Translations under genes and position numbers: made by a program
Notes under the pieces: generated by a model
Seen by the model: the letters and a program-made list of their open reading frames with translations, nothing else
Told to the model about the DNA's origin: nothing
The model's database searches: none
Shown: piece after piece, positions 52,203-60,844 of the stretch
Position numbering within the stretch: position 1 is the stretch's first letter
Layout: each line of letters begins with the position of its first letter
NCBI GenBank assembly: GCA_037721555.1
Contig: JBBJOI010000014.1
Span: forward strand, 1 to 64,000
DNA: 64,000 nucleotides
Direction of reading: 5' to 3'
From: Gaiellasilicea sp037721555
GTDB lineage: Bacteria > Actinomycetota > Thermoleophilia > Gaiellales > Gaiellaceae

Positions 52203-53920
52203 ATCGACGGCGGTGGTGGCAGACCGGCGAGTACAGCGTCGAAGGCGAGGAGCGCGCATTCGCCGACGCCGGTCTTGACTTCGAGCTCGATCGAGAGGCA
52301 TTCGAGCAGGAGGAGGTCGTCGTGTTCCGCGGCGACCTCCGGCTCGATGACCGGCGCGTCGGCGCGGAGGTCCGCTACCCACCGAGCTACGGAGAGGGTG
52401 AGCCCGTCGCCGTGATTGCCGCGGCGCTCCCGATCGGTAGGCACAGGACGCCGGAGGGAGCTCTCTGCCTCGACCATCCGGTTCTCGGTGAGGTTCGGCC
52501 GATGGGCGGCGCCGAGGCGGTTCAGCGGGCCGAGCGGCTGTGGTGGCTGTGGGAGAACGATCGGGACGCGCTTCGGGCGGAGGAGGCCGACGCGCCCGAC
52601 CCGCGCGCCAACTACTACATCCATGAGCCGGCGACCGCCGTCGCGATCACCGACGCTGACTTGACCGGCTTCCGCGAAGGCGAATTCCGGGTCAACGTCG
52701 TCTCGCTTCGACCCTTCCGCGGCGGCGTGACCTGGCTGAGGGCGACCTCGCCGGGCATGCAGGAGATTCCGCTCGACCGTGAGCGAGCCGTGCTCGCGGC
52801 GGACTTCGGCGTCGGCGGGTTCTGGCGGCGTGTCGACTCGGCGCCGTCCGGCCAGACCGCGGCCGAGGTACACCGATGGGCGAAGGCCAAAGCCGGCGAC
52901 ATGCTCGACCGCGCGATCGGACTCGCGGAGATCGACCGCGGCTCCCGACGGCGCGCCGACATCCCGGCGCTAGTCGCTTTCGTCTATCCCGACGAGGGTC
53001 CTCGCAGGAACGAGTACCACGATGCGTGGTTGTTTCTTCTCGTGCGTCAGGACGGGAGCGTCGAGCTGCCGCGGCCGTTTCCACTTCGTACGGAAGAGCG
53101 CTGGTTGCGGCAGCCGCACCTCGAGCCACTCGCCGGCAAGAGTGTGGCGATCGTCGGGCTCGGAGCGCTCGGGTCTCCGCTCGCCGCGTTGCTCGGGCGG
53201 GCGGGCGTCGGCCGCTTCGTCCTCTGCGACCCCGACATCGTCACGATCGGCAATCGCGTGCGGCACGAACTGGACCTCGCCGACCTGGGTCAGGCGAAGG
53301 TACATGCCGTCACCGGGCGACTGAGACGAATCAATCCTTGGGTGAGCGAGATCGTCACCGTCGGCCTTCGCTTCGGGTCGGCGATGAACGGGCGTTCGGC
53401 TGCGCAGCTTCAGCGCCTCGACGACGAAGCGGCTGCGGCTTTCGCCGACTGCGACCTGATCGTCAACGCGACCGCGCACACGGCGACGGGCTATCACCTT
53501 TCCCGTCTCGGTCGCGAGAGCGGAACACCGGTATTGCATACGTGGGTGAGCGCGGGAGCTTGGGGTGGCCGCGTCCTCGTCCAGAACGTCGGCAGCGGCT
53601 GCCTTCTCTGCCTTGCCTACGCACAAGAGGAGGCAGTGGCGGGCGCGGAGCCCGTGCCGGAGGTTTCCGACGATCCTGAGGTGATCGAGGTGCTCGAGCG
53701 CGGTTGCGCCGATCCCACCTTCACGGGCGCCGGCTTCGAGCTCACCGACGCAGCGGCGGCGGCGGCACGCGTCGCAGTGCAGCGCCTCCTCGAGGGGAAC
53801 GGATACCCGGCTCGCGACTTCGACCTGCTCACGCTCGGCTTTCGCACCGGCGAAGCGGCGCAGCGAACGGCGATCCACTCGCGCTTGCCGGTCCATCCCG
53901 ACTGCACGATCTGTCAGTGA
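52199..53920 (+). CDS. E2-E1 fusion: ubiquitin-conjugating-like plus ThiF/E1 adenylation domain
   Basis: About 573 aa. The N-terminal about 130 residues have a UBC-like pattern: VRYPPSYGEGEP, then GRHRTPEGALCLDHP with the candidate E2 Cys near residue 89. A linker domain follows. From about 305 it is a ThiF/E1 adenylation fold: VAIVGLGALGSPLAALLGRA (nucleotide loop), LCDPDIVTIGNRVRHELDLA with the conserved Arg and Asp, and LGQAKVHAV. A CLLC pair (about 467-470) with a C-terminal CTIC could bind zinc. GCADPTFTGAGFELTD (Cys about 502) may be the E1 thioester site. This is the layout of Cap2 of type II CBASS, but no CD-NTase is here. The JAB gene overlaps its stop (GTGA). Confidence 0.85.
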   Translation: MNRRRWWQTGEYSVEGEERAFADAGLDFELDREAFEQEEVVVFRGDLRLDDRRVGAEVRYPPSYGEGEPVAVIAAALPIGRHRTPEGALCLDHPVLGEVRPMGGAEAVQRAERLWWLWENDRDALRAEEADAPDPRANYYIHEPATAVAITDADLTGFREGEFRVNVVSLRPFRGGVTWLRATSPGMQEIPLDRERAVLAADFGVGGFWRRVDSAPSGQTAAEVHRWAKAKAGDMLDRAIGLAEIDRGSRRRADIPALVAFVYPDEGPRRNEYHDAWLFLLVRQDGSVELPRPFPLRTEERWLRQPHLEPLAGKSVAIVGLGALGSPLAALLGRAGVGRFVLCDPDIVTIGNRVRHELDLADLGQAKVHAVTGRLRRINPWVSEIVTVGLRFGSAMNGRSAAQLQRLDDEAAAAFADCDLIVNATAHTATGYHLSRLGRESGTPVLHTWVSAGAWGGRVLVQNVGSGCLLCLAYAQEEAVAGAEPVPEVSDDPEVIEVLERGCADPTFTGAGFELTDAAAAAARVAVQRLLEGNGYPARDFDLLTLGFRTGEAAQRTAIHSRLPVHPDCTICQ

Positions 53921-54426
53921 CCAGTCCAGAGCTCCTCGTGCACGGCGAAGCGCTCAATCGCCTGGCACAGGTTCCCGGCCGGCCGTGGGAAGTCGGCGGC
54001 TGGCTCCTCGGCTGGTGGTCTGACGACGCGAGCGAGCTCTTCGTCACGCATGCGACTCCGGCCGCGAGCCGCGGGACGCCGTTCGGCGTGACGATCTCCG
54101 GCCGTGGCCACCGGCCACGGTTCGACGCAGCGTGGGATGCGAGCGGCGGCACCGTCACGTTCCTCGGCGATTGGCATACGCATCCCGGCGGTCCCGCCGT
54201 GCTTAGCGATCGCGACCGGAAGGCGATGTGCCAACTCGCGAGTGACCCCGACTTCGGAACGCCGCACCCGCTGATCGCCGTCGTCGCCACCGGTCGCTGG
54301 CCGTGGAGCCGGGCGTCGAGGATCAGGTTCTACATCGGCACGAGCGACGAGCCACGAGAGCTCGAGCCCTGCCGCGTCGGACGGTTGCCGCCCAGTGCGG
54401 CCCGTGTGCCTGACTGGGCGTGGTGA
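53917..54426 (+). CDS. JAB/JAMM isopeptidase
   Basis: 169 aa. The zinc protease motifs are complete: Glu about 25 (PWEVGGWLLGWW), HxHP in GDWHTHPGGPAVLSDRDRKA (His about 87 and 89, Ser about 97, Asp about 100). This is the JAMM pattern E...HxH-x7-S-x2-D, as in Cap3 and eukaryotic deubiquitinases. It should cleave the bond made by the E2-E1 protein, or trim the tag. It is last in a three-gene operon with 4-nt overlaps and starts GTG at 53917. Confidence 0.86.
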   Translation: MTSPELLVHGEALNRLAQVPGRPWEVGGWLLGWWSDDASELFVTHATPAASRGTPFGVTISGRGHRPRFDAAWDASGGTVTFLGDWHTHPGGPAVLSDRDRKAMCQLASDPDFGTPHPLIAVVATGRWPWSRASRIRFYIGTSDEPRELEPCRVGRLPPSAARVPDWAW

Positions 54427-54582
54427 TCGCTGCCTCCGCCGAGTACTCTCGGTCTCGCGTCGTAGCGCGCGTTGCGCGCGCGCTACGAAACTGAGCGGCA
54501 CCTGCAGAGAGTCGAGCGCCTTGATCCGGTAGGCTTCGATCGTCCCGGGCACACTCGTTGCGCAACGGATCTGGGGGTGGCT

Positions 54583-55098
54583 CAGTCGATCGTTCTGACC
54601 TCGTCGAGGTCCGGGCCGAAAGAGACGGGGAAGTCCTCGATGTGGAACCGCGGCCCGACGACCGCGTACGTGTTGAACGTCGACTGTTGGCGGAAGTGGA
54701 GAATTTCGTCGGTCGACGGGTGGTGAGTCTCGGCCGCCCAGGCTCCACTCCTGAAGACACCGGTTCCCGCTCCGAAGATCAAGCTCGGGTCCGGCCATCC
54801 GGAGCTCGCACCGGAGTCGTTCCATGCAAGAACGAAGTGCTGGTACGCGCCGGGGTTGCCGTACTAATGCGCCTCTGCGTAGTTGAACCTCCTCAGACCT
54901 AGGTTGGCGTAGACAGCTCGCGGCGCGTCGAGCTCGGCAAATCTCGTCGTGAGGAGCTTGATGCGCAGCAGCGGCTGCCGGAATCCGGTGTGGCTGCCGC
55001 GGCGTAGCCTGTGAAGAAGAGGCGTTCGGTCCGGCCACGGCGGGGGAGAGGGTCGGAGTCACCGCCGCTTCACGAAGGAGTCGTCCGAACGCATCCAC
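54583..55098 (-). pseudogene. Decayed unknown gene after the conjugation operon
   Basis: Coding-like sequence on the minus strand: RFAELDAPRAVYANLGLRRF, a stop (TAG near 54864), then GAYQHFVLAWNDSGASSGWP, SLIFGAGTGVFRSGAWAAET, FNTYAVVGPRFHIEDFPVSF and a stop at about 54583. A second disrupted frame precedes it, up to about 55098. No family recognised. At least one stop and probable shifts make it a pseudogene. Its tail-to-tail position after the JAB gene means it is not part of that operon. Confidence 0.4.
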
Positions 55099-55203
55099 GG
55101 TTCGACCTTACGGCGAAGCGGCCGAGTCCCACCTATGGACCTGTCGGACGGAGCACTCAGGCGACCCGCACGGGGTAGAGCGAACGCTCAATAGGCTGGA
55201 GCC

Positions 55204-55362
55204 GTGTCTAGCGTGCCGTCCAAGGTTGAAGCCTACGTCGAAGAAGTCGCTGAGATCCTTGGCCGGATTACCCTCCGGCTCCGTCCGACGCGCTCCTACA
55301 CCACGCTACGGGACGTGACCGTCGGCTGTCCCTTTGGCGGTCGTCTCTTTGGCATCTACTGA
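55204..55362 (+). CDS. Possible small protein, 52 aa
   Basis: GTG at 55204 to TGA at 55360-55362. VEAYVEEVAEILGRITLRLR is followed by YTTLRDVTVGCPFGGRLFGI. Codon use is plausible, but there is no clear ribosome site and no recognised family. It may be the surviving end of a larger gene. Confidence 0.33.
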   Translation: MSSVPSKVEAYVEEVAEILGRITLRLRPTRSYTTLRDVTVGCPFGGRLFGIY

Positions 55363-55441
55363 AGGATGCCGACTCCACTGAACGTGCTGTCTAACCCTCG
55401 CTAGGCGCGGACATCAAACAACGCGTTCAGAAGCTCCGGGA

Positions 55442-55975
55442 TTACCTGATCACCTGATAGCCGCGTTCAGCGAGCGCAACCGTCAACGCCTCGCGTGGCG
55501 TTTGCCCCACCGGGACGACGACTGCGACTATGCCGAATCTCGGGTCGCTGACCGACCATTTCGCCACTTCCTTCGCCGGGGAGTCCAATCCCGGCGACGG
55601 CGCGAGCCGAATCGTGCGCGATCGCACTGGCTGCCGCGTCGGCGGCTGTACTTGCACGACGGGCGTCGTGGGCGGCGCGACGCGCCTTTCCGCTCCGCTC
55701 CCGAGGTTCAGGAGGTCGAAATGCCAGGTGACGAGCGCCAGCAGCCCGCTGACCAAGATGGCAAGCCCAGCCCCTTCGTGGACGCGGCCGCCTCTGGCTC
55801 GGAAGCTTGACCCGCTGTCACGCCGCTTCCACTCGTTGCGCCAGCCTTTACTCGGTTCCTCTCGGTACCAGTCGCGGTCTTCGAGTGCCACGGCATACTG
55901 ATCGGCAGAGACCCGGTGGCCCGCGAGGGGCATACGTTCCGCAGGACTAATGACGCGGCTCGGTTTCCACGGCAT
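55442..55975 (-). CDS. Single-pass membrane protein
   Basis: 177 aa. The ATG at 55975 overlaps the stop of the upstream MFS gene (ATGA), which supports this start. A charged N terminus (ALEDRDWYREEPSKGWRNEW), a single membrane helix (AGLAILVSGLLALVTWHFDL), a Pro-rich stalk and a small C-terminal domain (FGIVAVVVPVGQTPREALTV, ALAERGYQVIR). Topology suggests N-in/C-out. Function unknown; probably an accessory protein of the MFS transporter. Confidence 0.65.
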   Translation of the reverse strand: MPWKPSRVISPAERMPLAGHRVSADQYAVALEDRDWYREEPSKGWRNEWKRRDSGSSFRARGGRVHEGAGLAILVSGLLALVTWHFDLLNLGSGAERRVAPPTTPVVQVQPPTRQPVRSRTIRLAPSPGLDSPAKEVAKWSVSDPRFGIVAVVVPVGQTPREALTVALAERGYQVIR

Positions 55976-57296
55976 CAGCCGACGCCAATCGCCTCGGGGC
56001 GCGTAATGAACTCCTCGTTGTAGTCCCGGACCATTTCCTCCGCATCAGCGGTCTCGCGGATCGTCGGCAGCCGCGAGAGGAAGAGCGGGATGACGGACAG
56101 CGTCGCCCCGACTGCGCCGATCGCGATCGTCGTTCGCAAGCCGATGAACGTCCCGAGCACTCCGCCAAGGAACGCACCGAGCGGGATCATGCTCTGCACG
56201 ACGAACCGCCTGGAGGCGTTCGTGCGCCCCAGCAGGTGGTCGGGCGTGATCGCCTGAATCAGGCTGACCGCGGTGACGAAGTAGTTCAGAACGAAGAAGC
56301 GCCAGAGCAGCTGGGCGATCACGAAGAATGGGATCACGAGGTCGCCCGATGCGAGCGGGATGAGCAGCAACCCGAGGGCGCCCGCCGTTGCTACGGCGAT
56401 CAGTCCGGGACCGATCCCGAACGTTCGGGCGACACGATTCGCGGTGAGTGCCCCGACGAGTGAGCCGATGTTTCCGAGCCCCGCGATCAGCCCAACCGTC
56501 GTCGCCGATAGGCCGAGCTCGCGCACGGCGTAGACGAGGTAGATCGCAAAGAGCTGTTGACGAAGAGGTTGCTTCCCGCAACGAAGGCGATGATCGGCCG
56601 CTGGATGGGATGGCGAAGGGTGAAGCGAAGTCCCTCGCGCATGTCGGCACGGAACGAGGGGCGCTCCGAGCGCGACGTCGCCGGTTTCTCGTCTTTCTGT
56701 CGGATGCGCGAGAGCGAGAGCGCCGAGGCGACGAAGCTGATCGCATCGACGAGGATCGCGTACGGCGCCGTCAGCGCGCTGACGAGGACGCCGGCCAGCC
56801 CCGGCCCCGCAACCTGGCTCTCCGAGCGGCTGACCTCCAGCTTGGCGTTGCCCTCTCCGAGCTCCTCGCGCTTGACGAGCGAGGGCAGGTACGACTGGTA
56901 GGACAGGTCGAAGAACATCGTCAGCGTGCCTGCAACGAGGCTGACGACGTATAGCTGCGTGATCGAGAGTGCGTCGACGAGATACGCGAGCGGGATCGAG
57001 CCGAGGGCAACCGCGCGACCCCAGTCGGCAGCGATCAGGATTCGGCGACGTTGAAAACGGTCGATCCACACTCCCGCCGGCAGGCTGAGGAAGAAGAACG
57101 GCACCCAGTTGAAGACCGCGAGCAGCGCGATCTCGAACGTGCTCGCCTCGAGTACCAGGATGGCGACGAGCGGCAGGGCGAGCCCTGTGATCTGGCTCCC
57201 CAACTGGCTTACTGTCTGCGCTGTCCACAGCCAGAGGAAATCGGCGTTGCGCCAGAGGGCTCCCCGCGGATGCCATCGCTCGACAAGCGCTCGCAT
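55975..57296 (-). pseudogene. MFS transporter (DHA3/enterobactin-exporter-like) with one frameshift
   Basis: The N-terminal frame (from 57296) reads WLWTAQTVSQLGSQITGLAL, VWIDRFQRRRILIAADWGRA and further helices to GSNLFVNS. Near 56556 one base appears lost (AACAGC-CTCTTT expected), and the other frame takes over with LFAIYLVYAVRELGLSATTV, ending EAIGVG at 55975. Together they give about 440 aa with 12 membrane helices and the conserved loop DRFQRRR, typical of MFS_3 exporters. No other lesion is visible, so the shift is either recent or a sequence error. Confidence 0.78.
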
Positions 57297-57847
57297 CGGC
57301 CGCGAACGTACTACCTGAACCCGAGGCAGGACGGCGGCTCAGGGAGCGCCGTGAAGCTCTGGTTGGTGAGCCGCTTGGATTAAAGGAGTGCGACCTCGCG
57401 AGTTGTCACGCGGACTGGGTCGCGGACGAAGAGCAGAATGCCGATGGCCCGATGGCTCCTTCTGCTCGCCGCGGGTGACGGGAAACTCCTGCACGGGACT
57501 GCTCTCGCGCGCGACCCGTTCGGAGCTTGTTCGCGATACCCCGGCCAGACGATTTGTGCAGCGCGGCGTCTGCACGGCGATCACCGGCAACCACCAAGCC
57601 GGACGGGTCACTAACGCTGACGCCGCTGTCCGCACCGCCCCGCGTCCGAACGCGCTCCCGGTCACAGACGCCTCCGCACTCCCGTTCGTCTGGTCTTCGC
57701 CCGACACCCAACGGCCCCCGGCCGGCTGGGTCGCCGCCGGCGTCGTCTCCGTCGGCGAGGCCTTTCCGTCGTACACGGCTAGGGACGCGGCGAGGCGTGC
57801 CGGGCACAGCTTTCCTGAAGGAGTGATGTAAGGCTGGCGGACTTCCG
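57297..57847. other. Stretch with no supported gene
   Basis: Both strands are open for about 150 codons between 57388 and 57831, but neither translation shows a fold, good start or ribosome site. Treated as non-coding or a lost gene. Confidence 0.4.
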
Positions 57848-58582
57848 CTATGGGCGGTCTGTGCGGGGCGTGTCTTGTGTTTTGGCGGTCTCGATGAGTG
57901 CTGCGAGCCACGCGCGCTCATCGGGCGGTACCTCCTGCGCCACCGTCGCGTCGCGTGACGGTAGCTCGCTGGCGACGCGGTAGGTATTTCGAGTCCGGCT
58001 CATGAATCCGTAGCCGACGAGCTCGCGCCGGAGAGTCGCGACGTCGTCGTGCGAGCGGCCGAGAATGGCGTTGACATCGCTCTCGCTGTAATCGCGACCC
58101 GCCTCGAAGCCGGACATAAGCCGCTGTAGAACACCGACGCGCTTCTTCCGCTTCACGGGAATGCTCGTGAGGCGCCCGCCAGAGAAGAACGCGGACACGT
58201 CATCATCTGCCTCGGTGTTAGCGCGGCGAGCGTTCTCGGCGGACGCAGTGGAAGCGAGTCGTTGCATGCCTCGACTATCGAGGGTGTAGCGGCGTCGCTG
58301 TCCTTCCCGCGTTACTCGAACGATCCCAGCCGACTCCAGACGTGCCATGTGGTGACTGATGGTCGCGGCCCGGAGGCCGAGCACTTGGCCAAGCTCGGTA
58401 CCTGTGCGAGGACGCTCCGCGATCGCAGCGACCGCGCGGAGCCGGTTCGGCTCTGCCAGCGCTTTCAAGGCCATGACGATCCGCGAGAGTCTCTCGTCTT
58501 CCGTTACCTCTTCGATCATTGTCGAAGTATCGGAACAAACCGGGCTGCGGTCGCGAACTACCGCGACCGCCTCATTTGTCAT
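57848..58582 (-). CDS. ArsR-type helix-turn-helix regulator with DUF2087
   Basis: 244 aa. An N-terminal winged helix (LKALAEPNRLRAVAAIAERP, LGLRAATISHHMARLESAGI and VRVTREGQRRRYTL) is followed by a linker and a DUF2087 domain (KRKKRVGVLQRLMSGFEAGR, YSESDVNAILGRSHDDVATL, RELVGYGFMSRTRNTYRV). This combination is common among ArsR-like repressors of small operons. No metal-binding Cys pair is visible, so metal sensing is unlikely. An internal ATG at 58519 is an alternative start. Confidence 0.85.
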   Translation of the reverse strand: MTNEAVAVVRDRSPVCSDTSTMIEEVTEDERLSRIVMALKALAEPNRLRAVAAIAERPRTGTELGQVLGLRAATISHHMARLESAGIVRVTREGQRRRYTLDSRGMQRLASTASAENARRANTEADDDVSAFFSGGRLTSIPVKRKKRVGVLQRLMSGFEAGRDYSESDVNAILGRSHDDVATLRRELVGYGFMSRTRNTYRVASELPSRDATVAQEVPPDERAWLAALIETAKTQDTPRTDRP

Positions 58583-58628
58583 TTCGCGAACTGTGAGTGT
58601 GTGACGCGTGCGGTAGGGTCAGCCACTC

Positions 58629-58751
58629 GTGCCGGTAGGACAGGAACTCATCATCCTGATGAACCTCCCCCTGCCGCAGCTTCGAAGGCTCGCGAAGGCC
58701 GCCGGGGTCTTTCCAGAGGGAGGAATGACGAAGTGGGACTACGCGAACTAA
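58629..58751 (+). CDS. Possible 40-aa protein
   Basis: A GTG start gives a short helical peptide (LPQLRRLAKAAGVFPEGGMT, ending KWDYAN). It looks like one SAP/HeH-type helical unit (leucine-rich helix, Gly-Gly turn, Asp-Tyr-Ala), perhaps cut short by TAA. A small real gene or a fragment; not certain. Confidence 0.35.
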   Translation: MPVGQELIILMNLPLPQLRRLAKAAGVFPEGGMTKWDYAN

Positions 58752-58910
58752 TCGGCACGATGGGCACCGTGATCGGGCGCCGGTCGGCTCTACTCCAATT
58801 GACCTCAAGCTTCGCCACTAACGGTACGGGAAGCTCGTCTGACACTCAGGCTTTCCCCTACGCGCCGCAATGGACTTCGCTCCCGAGGCCACTCACGAGC
58901 AACAGGAAGG

Positions 58911-58942
58911 GTTGAGGCCGTTGCTAAGGCAACGGCCTCAAC
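58911..58942. terminator. Strong bidirectional hairpin
   Basis: GTTGAGGCCGTTGC-TAAG-GCAACGGCCTCAAC is a perfect 14-bp stem with a 4-nt loop. It ends the minus-strand operon that stops at 58952. Confidence 0.85.
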
Positions 58943-58951
58943 GCGGCTTAC

Positions 58952-59203
58952 TCAGATGGGATGTTGACGATGCTCTAGGAAACGTCTGCCCGCGACGCCA
59001 AGAGCTGCGCCGGCAGTGGAGATTAGCGTAAGAACGCCAAGCCCGATGCACCACGCTTCTCCTACCCCATTACCCCACCGGTCCATACTGAGTCCGAGGA
59101 AGTAGAGCGGCCACACTAGCGCGACGAAGCCAAGGACGATCCATCGGCCCGTCACGATACCGACGCCGCAGGACGCTATTGCGCTTGCGATCCCTGCGGT
59201 CAT
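58952..59203 (-). CDS. Small two-helix membrane protein
   Basis: 83 aa with two hydrophobic helices (WIVLGFVALVWPLYFLGLSM and IGLGVLTLISTAGAALGVAG). Its start overlaps the stop of the preceding gene by 4 nt. Last of a three-gene operon that ends at a strong hairpin. Function unknown. Confidence 0.65.
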   Translation of the reverse strand: MTAGIASAIASCGVGIVTGRWIVLGFVALVWPLYFLGLSMDRWGNGVGEAWCIGLGVLTLISTAGAALGVAGRRFLEHRQHPI

Positions 59204-59784
59204 GAGCAGTTTAGATTTCCGGTCAGCGCGCCAGGCGTCGGCGGCGGAAGAAGATTCCCCTTTTCGACCAGGTTGTTCACCCCTACGAGCGCAGCGGCGA
59301 TTGTCAACGCTTCGGACGACGATCTCGCAAAGATAACCACGGTTGAAGATCCAGTTTGGATCTCCAGCCGTCGACCGTCTTCAAAGAAGGCCGCCGGAAC
59401 ACCTCGAACCGTCGTCGCCTCCGCCTTCACGCTCTGCGGACCTTTGTAGAACGACGGATTACGCGAGCACGCTGCCCACGTCTGAATCTCTGCTGGCGGC
59501 GCACAGCCGGTGTCGGATGTGACCTCGCAGCTGCCGTAGATGAACGAGACGTAGTTGGTCGGTCTATCATTCCTGCGCAAGACCGCCACGAGTGGTACGC
59601 CTACCGTCGTCGTGCCGGCATTGTAGACGGGGAAGTCCGCGAAGGTACTCGCTGCTTGTAGCGTGAAGGTGCTCTTCGGCGTGACCACAGCCGGACGTGG
59701 AGTGTCGTCGGCGGCAGCGATCGCAACTACGATGAACACTCCGGCCCCAAGTACAGCCAGCATTATAACGAGTCGACTAGCCAT
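59200..59784 (-). CDS. Membrane-anchored extracytoplasmic protein
   Basis: 194 aa. An N-terminal anchor (LVIMLAVLGAGVFIVVAIAA) is followed by an extracytoplasmic domain with Cys residues (YGSCEVTSDTGCAPPAEIQT, WAACSRNPSFYKG) and beta strands (RRLEIQTGSSTVVIFARSSS). This layout resembles small proteins that bind or stabilise membrane partners. No named family. Sits between two co-transcribed genes with overlap to the downstream small membrane protein. Confidence 0.7.
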   Translation of the reverse strand: MASRLVIMLAVLGAGVFIVVAIAAADDTPRPAVVTPKSTFTLQAASTFADFPVYNAGTTTVGVPLVAVLRRNDRPTNYVSFIYGSCEVTSDTGCAPPAEIQTWAACSRNPSFYKGPQSVKAEATTVRGVPAAFFEDGRRLEIQTGSSTVVIFARSSSEALTIAAALVGVNNLVEKGNLLPPPTPGALTGNLNCS

Positions 59785-59795
59785 TGCAGTTCCCC

Positions 59796-60386
59796 CTAGT
59801 CACTGATTTGATGCTGTGACATGAATACGACGTTGCCGTCAGAGCCAGCATAACCTCCGTCGCACTGCTGGAAGTTCTGCGTGTTGCCCCACCATGAGTA
59901 ATATCCCGAGTGCCCTGGCAGTCCATCAAGTGCAAAGAACAGATTGTTACGCCCTTGGTCGAATCCGCTGCCGCGATCTCCGTTCGCGTCGACCGCATGA
60001 CCGCACGTGATGACAAAATCCTCGTGATGCGCGTCGCCTACGGTCGTATATCCTAGTGTTGTGTCATAATGGATTGGGTGAAGTCGTATATGGTTTCTGC
60101 TCCCAGTTCCGTCAGCCCGATGCGCCGTTGTGTTGTAACAGTTTCCATGATCGACGAACGTCTGATTGGAACCACTCGTGTTGCCCCAACCGGCATGAGT
60201 TTCGATGCTCGCGACGGCACGCTGCCATGTTCCCCAGTCTTGAAAAATAAAGTTAAGCGGATCGATTCGGTTTGATGTCGTGCCTGGACACGGCTCCTTG
60301 TGCGTGTAGCTGCCCGTATCGAAGTGGGCCAAGGCGGGGCTGGCCAAACCAACCACGAGTACTGTAAGAAAGAGCGCTAATCTCAT
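59796..60386 (-). CDS. Secreted His/Gly/Asn-rich protein
   Basis: 196 aa. GGAGGAG precedes the ATG at 60386. Signal peptide MRLALFLTVLVVGLASPALA. Mature sequence is rich in His, Asn, Gly and aromatic residues (FDTGSYTHKEPCPGTTSNRI, HGNCYNTTAHRADGTGSRNH, IRLHPIHYDTTLGYTTVGDA, HHEDFVITCGHAVDANGDRG), with four Cys. The His pairs could hold a metal. The A/T content is visibly higher than in flanking genes, suggesting transfer. It heads a three-gene operon of secreted/membrane proteins. Confidence 0.75.
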   Translation of the reverse strand: MRLALFLTVLVVGLASPALAHFDTGSYTHKEPCPGTTSNRIDPLNFIFQDWGTWQRAVASIETHAGWGNTSGSNQTFVDHGNCYNTTAHRADGTGSRNHIRLHPIHYDTTLGYTTVGDAHHEDFVITCGHAVDANGDRGSGFDQGRNNLFFALDGLPGHSGYYSWWGNTQNFQQCDGGYAGSDGNVVFMSQHQISD

Positions 60387-60499
60387 GAAAGAAAACTCCT
60401 CCGTGGAAACCGGACGGCAACTTTCTTAGGCAGGCTCGAAACAATCTTTTTCGACATCGTTTCGAGAGCAGTGCTGACGTTGCGGTAACGTTGATAGCG

Positions 60500-60718
60500 T
60501 GTGTGTCGCGTGGAACCGTCATCTTGAACCTCCATCGTCGGATTCAAGATTACTCCTGCCGCAAAAGAAGAGCGATCAAGCTCTAGGCGTCCCCTTCTTA
60601 GGACGCTTGTGCGAGACGTCTCAGTAGCGTACGTCCCGCTTGGCTCCGTCATCTTGAACCTCCCTGGTGGGATTCAAGACCACTCCGCCGCAAGAAGAGC
60701 GATCCAGCTCTGGTATGT
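60500..60718 (-). repeat. Tandem leader repeats with hairpin-enclosed start codons
   Basis: Two imperfect copies lie about 130 bp apart upstream of the secreted-protein operon. Each contains, on the minus strand, GATCGCTCTTCTT, then TCTTGAATCC, then GGAGGTTCAAGATGACGG. TCTTGAA and TTCAAGA pair, enclosing GGAGG and abutting ATGACG. Each copy therefore offers a start site (ATG at 60652 and 60522) whose ribosome site lies within a hairpin. The frames run 89 codons and overlap or run into the operon, so they may be leader peptides or a translational control device. Confidence 0.6.
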
Positions 60719-60844
60719 CGACTTCATTCGTAGCGCGGACCGTTGCCACTGTCAAATCAGCCGAAAGGAACCTAATCTTACGGCAAAGGTGGCAAAACTC
60801 ACTGAGACTACTAGCGCGCGAAAATGGGTCTTGTCGGCAGCCGC

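Noticed and set aside
52101..54426. Type II CBASS (Cap2/Cap3)
   Set aside because: The E2-E1 and JAB proteins have the right architecture, but no CD-NTase or cyclic-nucleotide-activated effector is encoded next to them.
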